From NCBI GenBank assembly GCA_050486445.1, contig JBJHDH010000006.1, positions 1 through 64,000 on the forward strand: 64,000 nucleotides of DNA. Reading direction: 5' to 3'. The stretch is from Euryhalocaulis sp050486445. GTDB lineage: Bacteria; Pseudomonadota; Alphaproteobacteria; Caulobacterales; Maricaulaceae. The position numbers and the translations under genes were made by a program. The notes beneath the pieces are model-generated. The model was not told the DNA's origin and ran no database searches. It was given only the letters and a program-made list of their open reading frames with translations. Each line of letters begins with the position of its first letter. The stretch's first letter is position 1. Below are positions 7,975 to 18,436 of the stretch, piece after piece.

Positions 7975-8955
7975 CTAACCGCCCACAGGCTGGCCGCCAT
8001 TGGGGTGCAGCACCTGGCCGGTCATGTAGGAGGAATCGTCGCAGGCCAGGAACAGATGGCAGGGCGCCACTTCGTTGGGCTGGCCCGGACGGCCCAGCGG
8101 CGTGTCCGTCCCGAATTTCGCCACCTTCTCCGCGTCGAAGCTGGCGGGAATCAGCGGCGTCCAGATCGGACCGGGCGCGACGCCGTTCACCCGGATTCCC
8201 TTGTCCGCGAGCCGCGCCGCCAGCGAGCGGGTCAGCGCCGTCATCGCCCCGCGCGTGGCGGCATAGTCGATCAGCGAGGGATGGCCGCGATAGGCGGTGA
8301 TGGAGACGGTGTTGACGATGGCGGCGCCTTTTTTCAGATGCGGCATCGCATGCTTGGTCATGAACATGTAGCCGAGCGCATTGGTGCGGAAGGTGCGCTC
8401 GATCTGCTCTGAATCCCATTCGGCGATGTCGTCCACCTCGTGCTGTTCGGCGGCGTTGTTCACCAGAATGTCCAGGCCGCCGAAGGTTTCCACAGTGCGG
8501 CTCACGGCCTCGCGGCAGGTCTGCTCGTCGCCGACATCGCCGCGCAGCGCCAGCGCGCGGCGGCCTTCCGCCTCAATCAGGCGCACGCTCTCTTTCGCGT
8601 CGCGATCCTCCTCCAGATAGAGAAAGGCCACATCGGCGCCCTCGCGCGCGAACAGGACGCACACGGCGCGGCCGATGCCGGAATCGCCGCCGGTGATGAG
8701 GGCGATCCTGCCCTCCAGCCGCCCAGAGCCGGGAAAGCGCGGCATGATGTCCGGCGCGGGCCGCATTTCCGTCTGCCGGCCGGGCTGGCGCTTCTGGTGC
8801 TGGGCCGGCGGGCCGTCCTTGCCGACAGCCGGTTTTTTCGCGCCAGATTTTCTGGCGCCAGACTTTTTGACGCCAGATTTTTCAGCTCCGGGCTTCGCGC
8901 CTTTGGCGCTTTTGCGGGCGGGCGTTTTCTTCGCAGGTTTTTTCGCGGCGGCCAT
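7975..8955 (-). CDS. SDR-family oxidoreductase with histone-H1-like N-terminal tail
   Basis: A short-chain dehydrogenase/reductase of 326 residues, closest in pattern to the general-stress SDR group (GSP39/YhxD-like). Residues 1-60 form a lysine/alanine tail with three repeats of the type KSGxKK, resembling bacterial histone-H1-like domains. The Rossmann part follows: TGGDSGIG at residues 88-95 (cofactor loop), NNAA at 166-169, Ser218 and Tyr231. The catalytic lysine of YxxxK is replaced by Arg235 (YAATRGA; codon CGC). The N-terminal repeat is also visible in the DNA at about 8838-8882. It lies between ftsH and folP, and a strong terminator separates it from ftsH, so it probably has its own promoter. 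Substrate is unknown. Confidence 0.88.
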   Translation of the reverse strand: MAAAKKPAKKTPARKSAKGAKPGAEKSGVKKSGARKSGAKKPAVGKDGPPAQHQKRQPGRQTEMRPAPDIMPRFPGSGRLEGRIALITGGDSGIGRAVCVLFAREGADVAFLYLEEDRDAKESVRLIEAEGRRALALRGDVGDEQTCREAVSRTVETFGGLDILVNNAAEQHEVDDIAEWDSEQIERTFRTNALGYMFMTKHAMPHLKKGAAIVNTVSITAYRGHPSLIDYAATRGAMTALTRSLAARLADKGIRVNGVAPGPIWTPLIPASFDAEKVAKFGTDTPLGRPGQPNEVAPCHLFLACDDSSYMTGQVLHPNGGQPVGG

Positions 8956-9039
8956 GATCGTCTCTCGCTGTCCCTGGGGCGCTTTCCTTCAAGGGCCAGC
9001 GGAACGAACGGCGGGACAGGCAGAGTGTTCCACAACGCA

Positions 9040-9066
9040 AAACGGGAGGCGCATGGCCTCCCGTTT
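9040..9066 (-). terminator. Intrinsic terminator after ftsH
   Basis: Perfect 11-bp stem: 9040-9050 pairs with 9056-9066 (AAACGGGAGGC arm) around a five-base loop. Read on the minus strand, the stem ends in GTTTT. It lies 30 bases after the ftsH stop codon and therefore closes the tol-pal-ftsH transcript. Confidence 0.8.
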
Positions 9067-9096
9067 CGGATTTCAGAATGGAGCCCCCGGGGCGGC

Positions 9097-11025
<1,929 letters not shown>

Positions 11026-11068
11026 GAATCCATCGGTCCGTTAATTGTAAATCCGTTGCGCCTGCGGG

Positions 11069-12433
11069 CTATGTGGGTCCGGAGACGCCCTCGCGCCACC
11101 CGCCGCCGGTCATTTTCCCGCTTTCCGGCGCATCAAACCACGCCCCGCCTGCGAATAACAGCCGTTGCAGGCGCTCCAGCGTCAGGGGGAGAACAGTCGC
11201 GGCCTCACAAAACAGCGAGCCGGCCGGAATCCCGTCCCGCAACAGCAGCGGCAGGCCGGGCCGCACGGCCGGAGGCACGCCGGTCAGGGCGGCGCGCAGA
11301 TCGTCCGGAAGCCGGGGCCAGGCGCGGCCCAGCGGCCGGACGCCGAGGTCTGGCGCATGGGCGATCACCAGAAACCGCCCGTCCCAGACCGTCTCGACGC
11401 CCTCTTCCAGCATCAGCGGCCCGGCGGCGGGGCCGCCGGGGCCGCGGCGGTCCGCCCGGCCGAGCAGTGCGCCCGGATCGCGGGCCAGCCGGATCGTCCC
11501 GTCCCTCAGGACGGACGCCGCCGCCCCGCCCAGGGTCGCAGCGCTCCCCTGGCGCAGCCGGGCCAGGGCCCGCGCCGCGGCCTCTGGCGCAGGCGGATGC
11601 GGCGCGCCGGCGGCGGCGGCCAGCGCCGCCTGAAACAGGCGCAGGGCGCCCGGCCTGATGTTTCCGGCGTGATGCAGCGCGGCGGGATCGAGCCGCAGCG
11701 TCCCGTCCAGCGGCGCGGAGACGGCGCGGAAGATCAGGGACATCGCGGCGCGGTCCTCCGCCGCCACTGCCGCTCCGGCATGGCGGGCGATGCCGGCGAG
11801 GCGCCCGGTCATGGCCGGGTCCAGCCGGGCGAGCAGGCCGCGATCGCGAACGCGGGCATGGCGGGGATCGCGATTGGCCGGGTCTTCCTCCCACACCGCG
11901 CCGTGCGCGCGCAGAAACGCCCGCAGGTCCGCGCGCGGGGTTTCCAGCAGCGGCCGCAGCAGAATGACGCCCCGCCCCTCTGGCCAGACCGGCGCCGGGC
12001 TTTGCAGACGCATTGCCGCCAGGCCGCGCCAGCCGCCGCCCGATGCAAGGCGCCGCCATACCGTCTCGGCCTGATCGTCCAGCGTATGCGCCAGCAGCAG
12101 CGCCCCCGCTCCGGCCTCGCGGCAGGCGCCAAGCAGCAGGCGCAGCCGCGCCGCGCGCGCCGCGCTCTGGACTCCGGTGCGCGGCTTTTCACCGTCCCAG
12201 ACCAGCACGCGCGCCGCCATGCCTTCGGCCCTGGCGCGCGCGGCGGCGCGCGCGGCGGTCTCCGCCGATCCTGGCTGGAGGCGGTGATCGACGATGAAAG
12301 GCAGCAGCGTGCGCCCGCGCGCCCGCGCCCAGTCCGCGGCGAGCAGCAGGAGAGCCATGGAGTCGCCGCCGCCGGAAAAGCCCAGCGCCAGCGGTCCCGC
12401 CGGCGCGGCGTCCAGCAGCGTCCAGACGCGCAC
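11069..12433 (-). CDS. tilS: tRNA(Ile)-lysidine synthetase
   Basis: Converts C34 of tRNA-Ile(CAU) to lysidine so that it reads AUA codons. The N-type ATP pyrophosphatase loop GFSGGGDSMALLLLA (residues 18-32) and the HTLDDQAETVWRRLASG motif near residue 115 identify it. The region after about residue 230 is more divergent, as usual for TilS C-terminal domains. The start is GTG at 12433; upstream in frame I see no ATG, GTG or TTG before the end of cpoB, so this is the only standard choice. The 454-residue length is normal. It sits 55 bases after cpoB and about 40 before ftsH. Confidence 0.92.
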   Translation of the reverse strand: MRVWTLLDAAPAGPLALGFSGGGDSMALLLLAADWARARGRTLLPFIVDHRLQPGSAETAARAAARARAEGMAARVLVWDGEKPRTGVQSAARAARLRLLLGACREAGAGALLLAHTLDDQAETVWRRLASGGGWRGLAAMRLQSPAPVWPEGRGVILLRPLLETPRADLRAFLRAHGAVWEEDPANRDPRHARVRDRGLLARLDPAMTGRLAGIARHAGAAVAAEDRAAMSLIFRAVSAPLDGTLRLDPAALHHAGNIRPGALRLFQAALAAAAGAPHPPAPEAAARALARLRQGSAATLGGAAASVLRDGTIRLARDPGALLGRADRRGPGGPAAGPLMLEEGVETVWDGRFLVIAHAPDLGVRPLGRAWPRLPDDLRAALTGVPPAVRPGLPLLLRDGIPAGSLFCEAATVLPLTLERLQRLLFAGGAWFDAPESGKMTGGGWREGVSGPT

Positions 12434-12488
12434 AGCAAGATCGCCGGACGCAGCGGGGGCGTCCGGGGTTATGGCAAGCGGTTTGAGG

Positions 12489-13442
12489 CTAGCAGCCGGC
12501 GTTGCGCTGCTCCCGCGTCGCGGCGGCGCGGACGGTCGAGTCCATGTCCGGATAGCGCTGGACGGCGGCGCGCAGGGTCTGGCAGGCCTGATCGCGCTGG
12601 CCCATTTCGGCGAGCGATGCGCCCAGCTGCACCATCGCTTCGGGCGCCATCGGGCTGCGCTCGTCGAATTGCAATGAACGCACCAGCGCGTCGGCGGCCT
12701 CCACGGGGCGGGACTGGGTGCGATAGATGCGCCCGGCCCAGAACCAGGCTTCGCCGGCGCGGGGGTCGTCTGGCGCGACTTCCACGAATTCGGCGAAGGC
12801 GTCCAAAGCGGCGCTGAAATCGCCTTCGAACATGCGGGTGCGGCCGCGCTGGAACAGCAGATCGGGATTGTCGCCGGTCTGGGCGTAATCCTGGGTCAGC
12901 GCCGTTGCTTCGCCGGGCGCGGGCTGGCCGCCGGCCGGAGCAGCGCCGCCGCCCAGCGGACGGGTGGCGGCGCGCCGCTGCGCTGCGAACGGATCGTTCT
13001 GGTCGACAATGGCGAAATCGTCTCCGCCGGCCCCGGTCCCATTCGGGCCAAGCCGGACCGGTCCGCCGGGGGCGGATGGCGCGCCCTGTCCGGGCTGCGC
13101 GGGCGCGAAACCGGCCATATCGCCCATGCCGCCCTCGTCCGCGGCAAAGCCGCCATAGCCGCCGCTATAGGCTGACAGCATGTCTTCCTGTAACGCCTGA
13201 AGGCGCGTCTCAAGCTGGCGGTTGCGGAATTGCAGCTCCTCGACCTGACCGGTCAGGGTGCGGATTTGCGCCTCCAGCGAGCCCAGCTGGTCGAGCGTGC
13301 GCCGGACGGCGTCCTCGGTGGCGGGCAGGCGCTGTTCAACCGCGCCCAGGCGCTGGTCCAGCTCCTGCCGGCTTTGCGCCAGCGCCGGCGCGGCCGTGGC
13401 CAGAATCATGCAAGCGGACAGGAAAAACGGCGCGGGACGCAT
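12489..13442 (-). CDS. cpoB: Cell division coordinator CpoB (YbgF), Tol-Pal associated
   Basis: Periplasmic TPR protein that links Tol-Pal constriction with peptidoglycan synthesis. The 317-residue protein starts with a signal peptide (cut after about residue 22, APALAQ). A coiled-coil trimerisation segment follows (about residues 25-85, with heptads such as LDQRLGAVEQRL). A low-complexity Gly/Ala/Pro linker covers about 90-180. The TPR domain (about 195-310) contains LFQRGRTRMFEGDFSAALDA and the family-typical C-terminal TPR array. It is the gene after pal, the standard position; the 150-base gap from pal contains a terminator-like hairpin, so it may also have its own promoter. Confidence 0.95.
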   Translation of the reverse strand: MRPAPFFLSACMILATAAPALAQSRQELDQRLGAVEQRLPATEDAVRRTLDQLGSLEAQIRTLTGQVEELQFRNRQLETRLQALQEDMLSAYSGGYGGFAADEGGMGDMAGFAPAQPGQGAPSAPGGPVRLGPNGTGAGGDDFAIVDQNDPFAAQRRAATRPLGGGAAPAGGQPAPGEATALTQDYAQTGDNPDLLFQRGRTRMFEGDFSAALDAFAEFVEVAPDDPRAGEAWFWAGRIYRTQSRPVEAADALVRSLQFDERSPMAPEAMVQLGASLAEMGQRDQACQTLRAAVQRYPDMDSTVRAAATREQRNAGC

Positions 13443-13538
13443 CGGCGAATCCTCCTGGATCGGCGGACGGGACAGGCTGTCTTGGACCCTGGCCCGGCGC
13501 GGCGGCGAAACTATGGCCGTCTCCGCCGGAATACAAAC

Positions 13539-13569
13539 GGCGCCGGCGGGCGATCCGCCCCCCGGCGCC
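13539..13569 (-). terminator. Hairpin terminator after pal
   Basis: Outer stem 13539-13546/13562-13569 (GGCGCCGG with CCGGCGCC) and inner stem 13548-13552/13556-13560 form one long GC-rich hairpin. On the minus strand it runs into GTTTGT. It lies 24 bases past the pal stop, before cpoB, so it could reduce read-through into cpoB-tilS-ftsH. Confidence 0.6.
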
Positions 13570-13592
13570 GCTCACGCATGCGATACGGACGT

Positions 13593-14105
13593 CTAGCTGA
13601 CCGCCGCGCCCGAAACGATGACCGTGGTCGCGTTCCGGTTCAGGGCCCAGCACTCCTCGGTGGAGGCGGAGCAGACCGGCTGTTCCTCGCCATTCGAGAT
13701 CGTCTCGATGCGCGAGGAGGCGACGCCGCGGCTGACCAGATAGTCGCGTGCGGAATTGGCCCGGCGGGCGCCGAGAGCCAGGTTGTATTCACGGGTGCCG
13801 CGTTCGTCGGCGTTGCCGTAAACCCGCACGGTGACGTTGCTGTACTGGTTCAGCCATTGCGCCTGACGGTCCAGCGTGGCGCGGGCGTCGGCGCGCAGAT
13901 CGAAGCGGTCGAAGTCATAAAACACGCGGTCGCCCGCGTTTTCCTGAAAGTCTTCGACTGAGCCCGGAATGGCGGTGACCCGCTGGGCCGGCGGGGCCGG
14001 CGCGGCCGGCCCGGCGGCGGGCGTATTTTCAACGGCGGGCTGGCTGGAGGCGCAGGCCGCCATGGTCAGCGCCGTTAATGCGACAAGAAGCACTTTTGCT
14101 TTCAT
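13593..14105 (-). CDS. pal: Peptidoglycan-associated lipoprotein Pal
   Basis: Outer-membrane lipoprotein that binds peptidoglycan and TolB in the Tol-Pal system. The chosen ATG at 14105 gives MKAKVLLVALTALTMAAC, a lipoprotein signal with lipobox TMAAC, and has an AGGGGA ribosome site just upstream; an ATG 24 bases earlier is less likely. The 170-residue product has a Pro/Ala linker and then an OmpA-type peptidoglycan-binding domain: VFYDFDRFDLR, the NADERGTREYNLALGARRA motif with its binding Asp and Arg, and SNGEEQPVC near the end. It lies 160 bases after tolB; the AT-richer gap could hold its own promoter. Confidence 0.97.
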   Translation of the reverse strand: MKAKVLLVALTALTMAACASSQPAVENTPAAGPAAPAPPAQRVTAIPGSVEDFQENAGDRVFYDFDRFDLRADARATLDRQAQWLNQYSNVTVRVYGNADERGTREYNLALGARRANSARDYLVSRGVASSRIETISNGEEQPVCSASTEECWALNRNATTVIVSGAAVS

Positions 14106-14266
14106 GGTGATCCCCTGGAGGCGTTGCACGCTGGCCCGCCCGCCCGGCCTCCGTTTTGGTCCTGCCGGGGTGGTTCGGTTCGGTCAGCAGATGAATATTA
14201 CGATAGACCGCGATAATTGTTCCACAAGAGCCTGTTTGACTCCCTCCTTTTCCCCAAACCGTAGTA

Positions 14267-15589
14267 TTATTGCAGCAGCGGCGACCATGCGGGGTCGGAA
14301 GCATCCCCCGGCGTGGCCACGCGCCGCAGATTTTGGCCTGTCAAATCAATGCTCCAGAGGCCGGGGGTGCTGCCCCGTTCCTCCCGCCAGAACATCAGCA
14401 CGCGCCCATTGGGCGACCAGGTCGGCCCTTCCGCGCGGAAACCATCAGCCAGCAGGCGCTCGCCCGAGCCGTCCGGACGCATCACGCCGATGGCGAACCG
14501 GCCGCCGGACATTTTTGTAAAGGCGATCACATCGCCCCGGGGCGACCAGACCGGCGTGGCGTACCGGCCCTCGCCGAAGCTGATCCGGCGTACGTCCGAG
14601 CCATCAGCGTTCATGATGTAGAGCTGCTGGCCGCCGCTGCGGTCGGACTCGAACACGATCTGCCGGCCGTCCGGCGAGAAGGTCGGCGCAGTGTCGATGG
14701 ACGATCCGCTGGTCAGCCGGGTCATGGCCCGCGTGCGCAGATTCATCAGATAGATGTCGGTATTGCCGCCGTCTTCCAGCGACATGGCCAGCATCGATCC
14801 GTCCGGCGAGAAGCGCGGCGCGAAGGTCATGTTCGGCACGTTGCCAAGCACCTCGTAACGCCCGGTCTCGATGTCGAACAGATGCACCTGGGGCCGGATG
14901 TTCTGATAGGAAAGATAGGCGATGGTCTGGCTGGTCGGCGAAAAGCGGGGGGTCAGCACGGTGTATTCCCCGCTGGTCAGGAAATTCAGATTGGCGCCGT
15001 CCTGATCCATGATCGCGAGCCGCTTGACGCGCGACAGACGCGGCCCGGATTCCGAGACAAACACGATGCGGCTGTCGAAATAACCGGCCTCGCCGGTCAG
15101 GCGCTCATACACCGCGTCGGAAATCTTGTGCGCCACGCGCCGCCAGTTTTCCGGCGTGGTGACATAGGTGAGGCCGAGCAGTTCCTGTTCAGCGAACACG
15201 TCCCACAGACGGAACGAGACGCGCATTCGCGCATCGGCCCCCATCTCCACCGAGCCGGTCAGAAGCGCGTGGGCGTTGATGATGCGCCAGTCGTCGAAGC
15301 GCGGCCGCAGGTCGATGTCCCGGATGCGCTCGATAAAGGCGCCGTGCGCGATGGGCTGGAACAGACCAGAGCGTTCCAGATTGGCCTCGATCACGGCGGC
15401 GATCTCGGCGCCCCGTTCCGCCTCGGCCGGCAGCACGCCGGTAAAGGGCGGCGCGGCCACGGGCGTGGGGTTCAGGTGACCCTCGGTGATGTCCACCACG
15501 AGCTGCGCCCGCGCCGGGATGGCGGCAAGGGCGGCGAGAACCAGAAGGGCGAGAAAGCGCATTGTCGGGATCCTCATAGCATTGGACAT
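14267..15589 (-). CDS. tolB: Tol-Pal system protein TolB
   Basis: Periplasmic beta-propeller that contacts Pal, TolA and the peptidoglycan-bound state. The 440-residue protein has a signal peptide, an N-terminal alpha/beta domain (about residues 35-165) and then WD40-like PD40 repeats with phrases such as FSPDGRQIVFESDRSGG and SPRGDVIAFTK. The ATG at 15589 directly abuts the tolA stop (TAGATG). Later ATGs give MRIPTMRF or MRFLALLVL, which look better as signal-peptide starts, so the true N terminus may be 4 or 9 residues further in. Confidence 0.97.
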   Translation of the reverse strand: MSNAMRIPTMRFLALLVLAALAAIPARAQLVVDITEGHLNPTPVAAPPFTGVLPAEAERGAEIAAVIEANLERSGLFQPIAHGAFIERIRDIDLRPRFDDWRIINAHALLTGSVEMGADARMRVSFRLWDVFAEQELLGLTYVTTPENWRRVAHKISDAVYERLTGEAGYFDSRIVFVSESGPRLSRVKRLAIMDQDGANLNFLTSGEYTVLTPRFSPTSQTIAYLSYQNIRPQVHLFDIETGRYEVLGNVPNMTFAPRFSPDGSMLAMSLEDGGNTDIYLMNLRTRAMTRLTSGSSIDTAPTFSPDGRQIVFESDRSGGQQLYIMNADGSDVRRISFGEGRYATPVWSPRGDVIAFTKMSGGRFAIGVMRPDGSGERLLADGFRAEGPTWSPNGRVLMFWREERGSTPGLWSIDLTGQNLRRVATPGDASDPAWSPLLQ

Positions 15590-16447
15590 CTAGCGCATCG
15601 CGTCGGCGGGGTCGAAATTCATCGTGATCTCCCTCCAGGCGTTATATTTCTCAGGAGGAAGGAAAGAATAAGGCGCGCATTCGTTCACCGCGCGGATCGC
15701 CCGGTCGGCGGCGACGCGCAGATAGGGATCGCCCGCCATCGCCACCCGCGCCGCGTCGCGCAGGCGTGGCGGCGCGGCCAGCGTGCCGTCGCGGTTCAGC
15801 CGCACCTCGACGCTGACCTGCAACCGGGCCGGATCCGGCGCATCCAGTGGCGCGCGCCAGCAACGCTGCATCCGCGCGCGCAGCGCATCATATTCGCTGA
15901 CCGTGAGATCGGAGCCGAGCCCGGCGGATTGCCGCGCCTGTTCAGCCCGTTCCGGCGGGGCCTCGCTTTGGGTCTGGCGCTGGGCCGGCGTTTCGTTCTG
16001 CCGGGCGCGGTCCACCAGATTGGCGATGTCGGCCAGATTGAACTCCTCACGCTCCGGTTCCGGCGGGCGCGGCGGGGTTGGCCGGGCCTCACGCTGCGGC
16101 TCGGGCGGCGCGGGTTCGGGCTCGGGCTCGGGTTCTGGCTCCGGTTCCGGCTCGGGCGCCTGGATGGGTTCGGGGTCTGGCGGAGGCGGGGGCGGGGGGG
16201 CCTCGACCACTTCCTGCGCCGGGGGTTCTGGCTCGATTTCCTCGGCTGCGGGTTCTGGTTCCGGCTCAGGTTCCGGCTCCGCCTCCACCGCGGCGCGGAT
16301 ATTGGTTTCCTCGCCCAGGCGCACCAGTTCGATCGGGATGACCGGCGCGGCGTCCACGGCCGGGCGCACCGAATAGGGCCACGCAATGACGCCCGCCGCC
16401 ACCGCGACCACATGTCCAACAATGGAGAGCGGCAGGCCGGGCTTCAT
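15590..16447 (-). CDS. tolA: Tol-Pal system protein TolA
   Basis: Inner-membrane protein that couples the TolQR proton motor to TolB/Pal at the outer membrane. The 285-residue sequence has one N-terminal helix (about residues 5-25). A long Pro/Glu spacer follows (about 50-130), made of EPEP repeats, in place of the Ala/Lys helix of enterobacterial TolA. A C-terminal TolA/TonB-like domain covers about 190-285, with RMQRCWRAPLDAPDPARLQV and VNECAPYSFLPPEKYNAWRE. The proline-rich spacer is usual in alphaproteobacteria. The gene is 11 bases after tolR and abuts tolB. Confidence 0.94.
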   Translation of the reverse strand: MKPGLPLSIVGHVVAVAAGVIAWPYSVRPAVDAAPVIPIELVRLGEETNIRAAVEAEPEPEPEPEPAAEEIEPEPPAQEVVEAPPPPPPPDPEPIQAPEPEPEPEPEPEPEPAPPEPQREARPTPPRPPEPEREEFNLADIANLVDRARQNETPAQRQTQSEAPPERAEQARQSAGLGSDLTVSEYDALRARMQRCWRAPLDAPDPARLQVSVEVRLNRDGTLAAPPRLRDAARVAMAGDPYLRVAADRAIRAVNECAPYSFLPPEKYNAWREITMNFDPADAMR

Positions 16448-16458
16448 CGCGCGTCACA

Positions 16459-16890
16459 TCATTGGCTCAGCGGATCGGTAACAAGGCCGATATTGCTGAA
16501 ACCGGCGGCGTTCAGGCGGGCCATCACCGTGATGACCCTGCCATAGGCGGCCTCGGTGTCGGCGCGCACAAAGATGCGCTCGCTATAGCCGGTGGAGGCG
16601 ATCGCCATCAGGCGGGGAGTCAACTCTTCCAGCGGGGTCTCGGTTTCCTGAAGAAACACCGTGCCGTCGGCCTGCACGGTAATGGTCAGCGGCTGCTGGT
16701 CGGCGCTGAGATTCTGCGCCTCGGTCCGGGGCAGGTCCACCTCTACGCCGACGGTCAGCAGCGGCGCGGTAATCATGAAAATAATCAGTAGCACCAGCAT
16801 CACATCGACCAGCGGCGTGACGTTGATCTCGGCCCGCTGGCGGTAGCGGGTGCGGCCCCGGCCGCGATTGATGTCGACCGACGCGCCCAT
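16459..16890 (-). CDS. tolR: Tol-Pal system protein TolR
   Basis: ExbD/TolR-family component of the proton-driven motor. The ATG at 16890, overlapping the last base of the tolQ stop (TAATG), gives 143 residues. One transmembrane helix (about residues 27-46) contains the essential Asp in NVTPLVDVMLVLLIIFMI. The periplasmic domain shows SADQQPLTITVQADG and ADTEAAYGRVITVMARLNAAG, standard ExbD features. Confidence 0.96.
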   Translation of the reverse strand: MGASVDINRGRGRTRYRQRAEINVTPLVDVMLVLLIIFMITAPLLTVGVEVDLPRTEAQNLSADQQPLTITVQADGTVFLQETETPLEELTPRLMAIASTGYSERIFVRADTEAAYGRVITVMARLNAAGFSNIGLVTDPLSQ

Positions 16891-17624
16891 TAGTCCCTCC
16901 CGCGCGCCGACAGCCGCCGCGCCAGAACGGCCGACAGCTCGTCCGCGTAACCTTCCAGCCGCACCGCGTATTTGGCGATGTCGCCGGAGAACTTGTTGTA
17001 GAAGATCAGCGCCGGGATCGCCGCCGCGAGGCCGAGCGCGGTGGCGAACAGCGCCTCGGCGATGCCGGGCGCCACGACCGCCAGATTCGTCTCGCGCGAG
17101 GCGGCGATGGCGCGGAACGAATTCATGATGCCCCACACCGTGCCGAACAGGCCGATGAACACGGCCGAGGAGGCGATGGTGGCGAGCACGCCCAGCCCGC
17201 CTTCCAGTTTTGAGAGTTCGCGCGCCACGGCGACATTCATCACCCGGCTGATCCGCTCACGCAGCGACAGAAGCTGGGATTCCGATTTCGACTGTTCCTC
17301 GCCATCGCGCCATTCCCGCATCGCCGCGGCGAACACACGGCTCATCGGATCGCGCGGCCGTTCGCCATAGGCGACGCGCAGATCCTCAAGGCTGCGGCCG
17401 GACCAGAATTCCTGCTCGAAGCGGCGGGCCTTCGATTTCAGGCCGCTGAGCTGAAGCTGCTTGTCCAGCGCGATGCCCCAGCTCCAGATGCTGGCCAGCG
17501 CCAGCCCGATCATCACCGCCTTTACGACAAGGTCCGCCTGGCGAAACAGCGCGACGAGGGAATAATCATGTCCGCCCGATCCCAGCACGGCGGGGGCGGC
17601 CGCGGCCGCCAGTCCGAAATCCAT
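16890..17624 (-). CDS. tolQ: Tol-Pal system protein TolQ
   Basis: MotA/TolQ/ExbB proton-channel family, three transmembrane helices; forms the motor with TolR. The 244-residue protein has a first helix near residues 33-53, and a paired helix region from about 140 to 205 with the signatures SSAVFIGLFGTVWGIMNSFR and PGIAEALFATALGLAAAIPA. It is the first gene of the tolQRAB-pal set. The gap of about 90 bases to ybgC may hold a promoter. Confidence 0.97.
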   Translation of the reverse strand: MDFGLAAAAAPAVLGSGGHDYSLVALFRQADLVVKAVMIGLALASIWSWGIALDKQLQLSGLKSKARRFEQEFWSGRSLEDLRVAYGERPRDPMSRVFAAAMREWRDGEEQSKSESQLLSLRERISRVMNVAVARELSKLEGGLGVLATIASSAVFIGLFGTVWGIMNSFRAIAASRETNLAVVAPGIAEALFATALGLAAAIPALIFYNKFSGDIAKYAVRLEGYADELSAVLARRLSARGRD

Positions 17625-17717
17625 AAGCGCGTCCCCTGCATGGACCGCAATGCGCGGCCGCGATCAAAAGGCCGCCGCCGCAGCGGCCGCCCAGTCTGCG
17701 CGTCCTTTGACCAATGA

Positions 17718-18179
17718 TTATGTCGATTTCAGGACGCCGCCTTCATATGGCGCAAGTGCATTAACCAAGGCTTTCGGCGGCCGCGCCGCCCGTCCGTCCA
17801 ATGTCACGCAGGCCACGTCGAGGTCCGCGCGCAGCAGCGTTTCGCCGCCGTTTTCGATGCTCTGGCCCATGCGCAGCACGGCTCCCCGCAAAGGGTGGAA
17901 CACGCTGCGCACCAGCAGGCGGTCCTCCAGCCGGGCGGGTTTCAGAAACTCGATCTCCATCCGGCGCACGGCGAAGGCGACGGGCGAGGGGCCCGCGCGC
18001 AGCATGGCGTGGGTGATCCCGGCGGCGCGCAGAAAGTCGCTGCGCCCGCGCTCCAGGAATTTCAGATAGTTGGCGTGATAGACCACGCCGGTCAGGTCCG
18101 TGTCCTCGTGATAGACGCGGATGGCCAGGTGATGGATTTTGCCGTCGATCTGGCCATCAGGGGCGGACGCGCCGGTCAT
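17718..18179 (-). CDS. ybgC: Tol-Pal system-associated acyl-CoA thioesterase YbgC
   Basis: Hotdog-fold thioesterase of the 4-hydroxybenzoyl-CoA thioesterase group; first gene of the tol-pal locus in many Proteobacteria. The 153-residue protein carries the motif YHEDTDLTGVVYHANYLKFLERGRSDFL (about residues 19-46 in total), whose Asp and surrounding residues form the active site. The usual length is 130-155. The upstream region to pyrF is an unusually AT-rich divergent intergenic space. Confidence 0.94.
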   Translation of the reverse strand: MTGASAPDGQIDGKIHHLAIRVYHEDTDLTGVVYHANYLKFLERGRSDFLRAAGITHAMLRAGPSPVAFAVRRMEIEFLKPARLEDRLLVRSVFHPLRGAVLRMGQSIENGGETLLRADLDVACVTLDGRAARPPKALVNALAPYEGGVLKST

Positions 18180-18436
18180 GGATGCGATTAATCTTCTAAT
18201 GAAATCACCATTCTATCTGGCCAGGATATTTTCAAGCGCTTCTCAAGCTTGCCATCGAAGAATCGTATCACGCGAGCCGTTCCTCATATTCTTTTTCCAT
18301 CTGGAAGTTTGCCAGATAAACCTCGCACGCCTTGACTGAAACGGCAGTTGGATTTTCGCATATTATTGAGCGACGGACGTGATACAGAGCCGCGCGACGC
18401 AGAGGCGGCGAATCCGGCCGCGAAGGAAATGATGCG
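18180..18436. promoter_or_regulatory. AT-rich divergent promoter region between ybgC and pyrF
   Basis: This 257-base spacer is clearly richer in A and T than its surroundings. It holds the palindromic core CTGGCCAG (18217-18224, inside TATCTGGCCAGGATA) and a second dyad ATCTGG-N7-CCAGAT (18299-18317); both share the half-site ATCTGG. A TTGACT at 18332-18337 and a TATTAT at 18361-18366 are on the pyrF side, but 23 bases apart, which is too far for a standard sigma-70 pair. It probably contains both promoters; exact elements are not certain. Confidence 0.5.

Noticed and set aside
18332..18366. Sigma-70 promoter TTGACT/TATTAT before pyrF
   Set aside because: The two hexamers are 23 bases apart, too far for a normal promoter; kept only as part of the regulatory region note.
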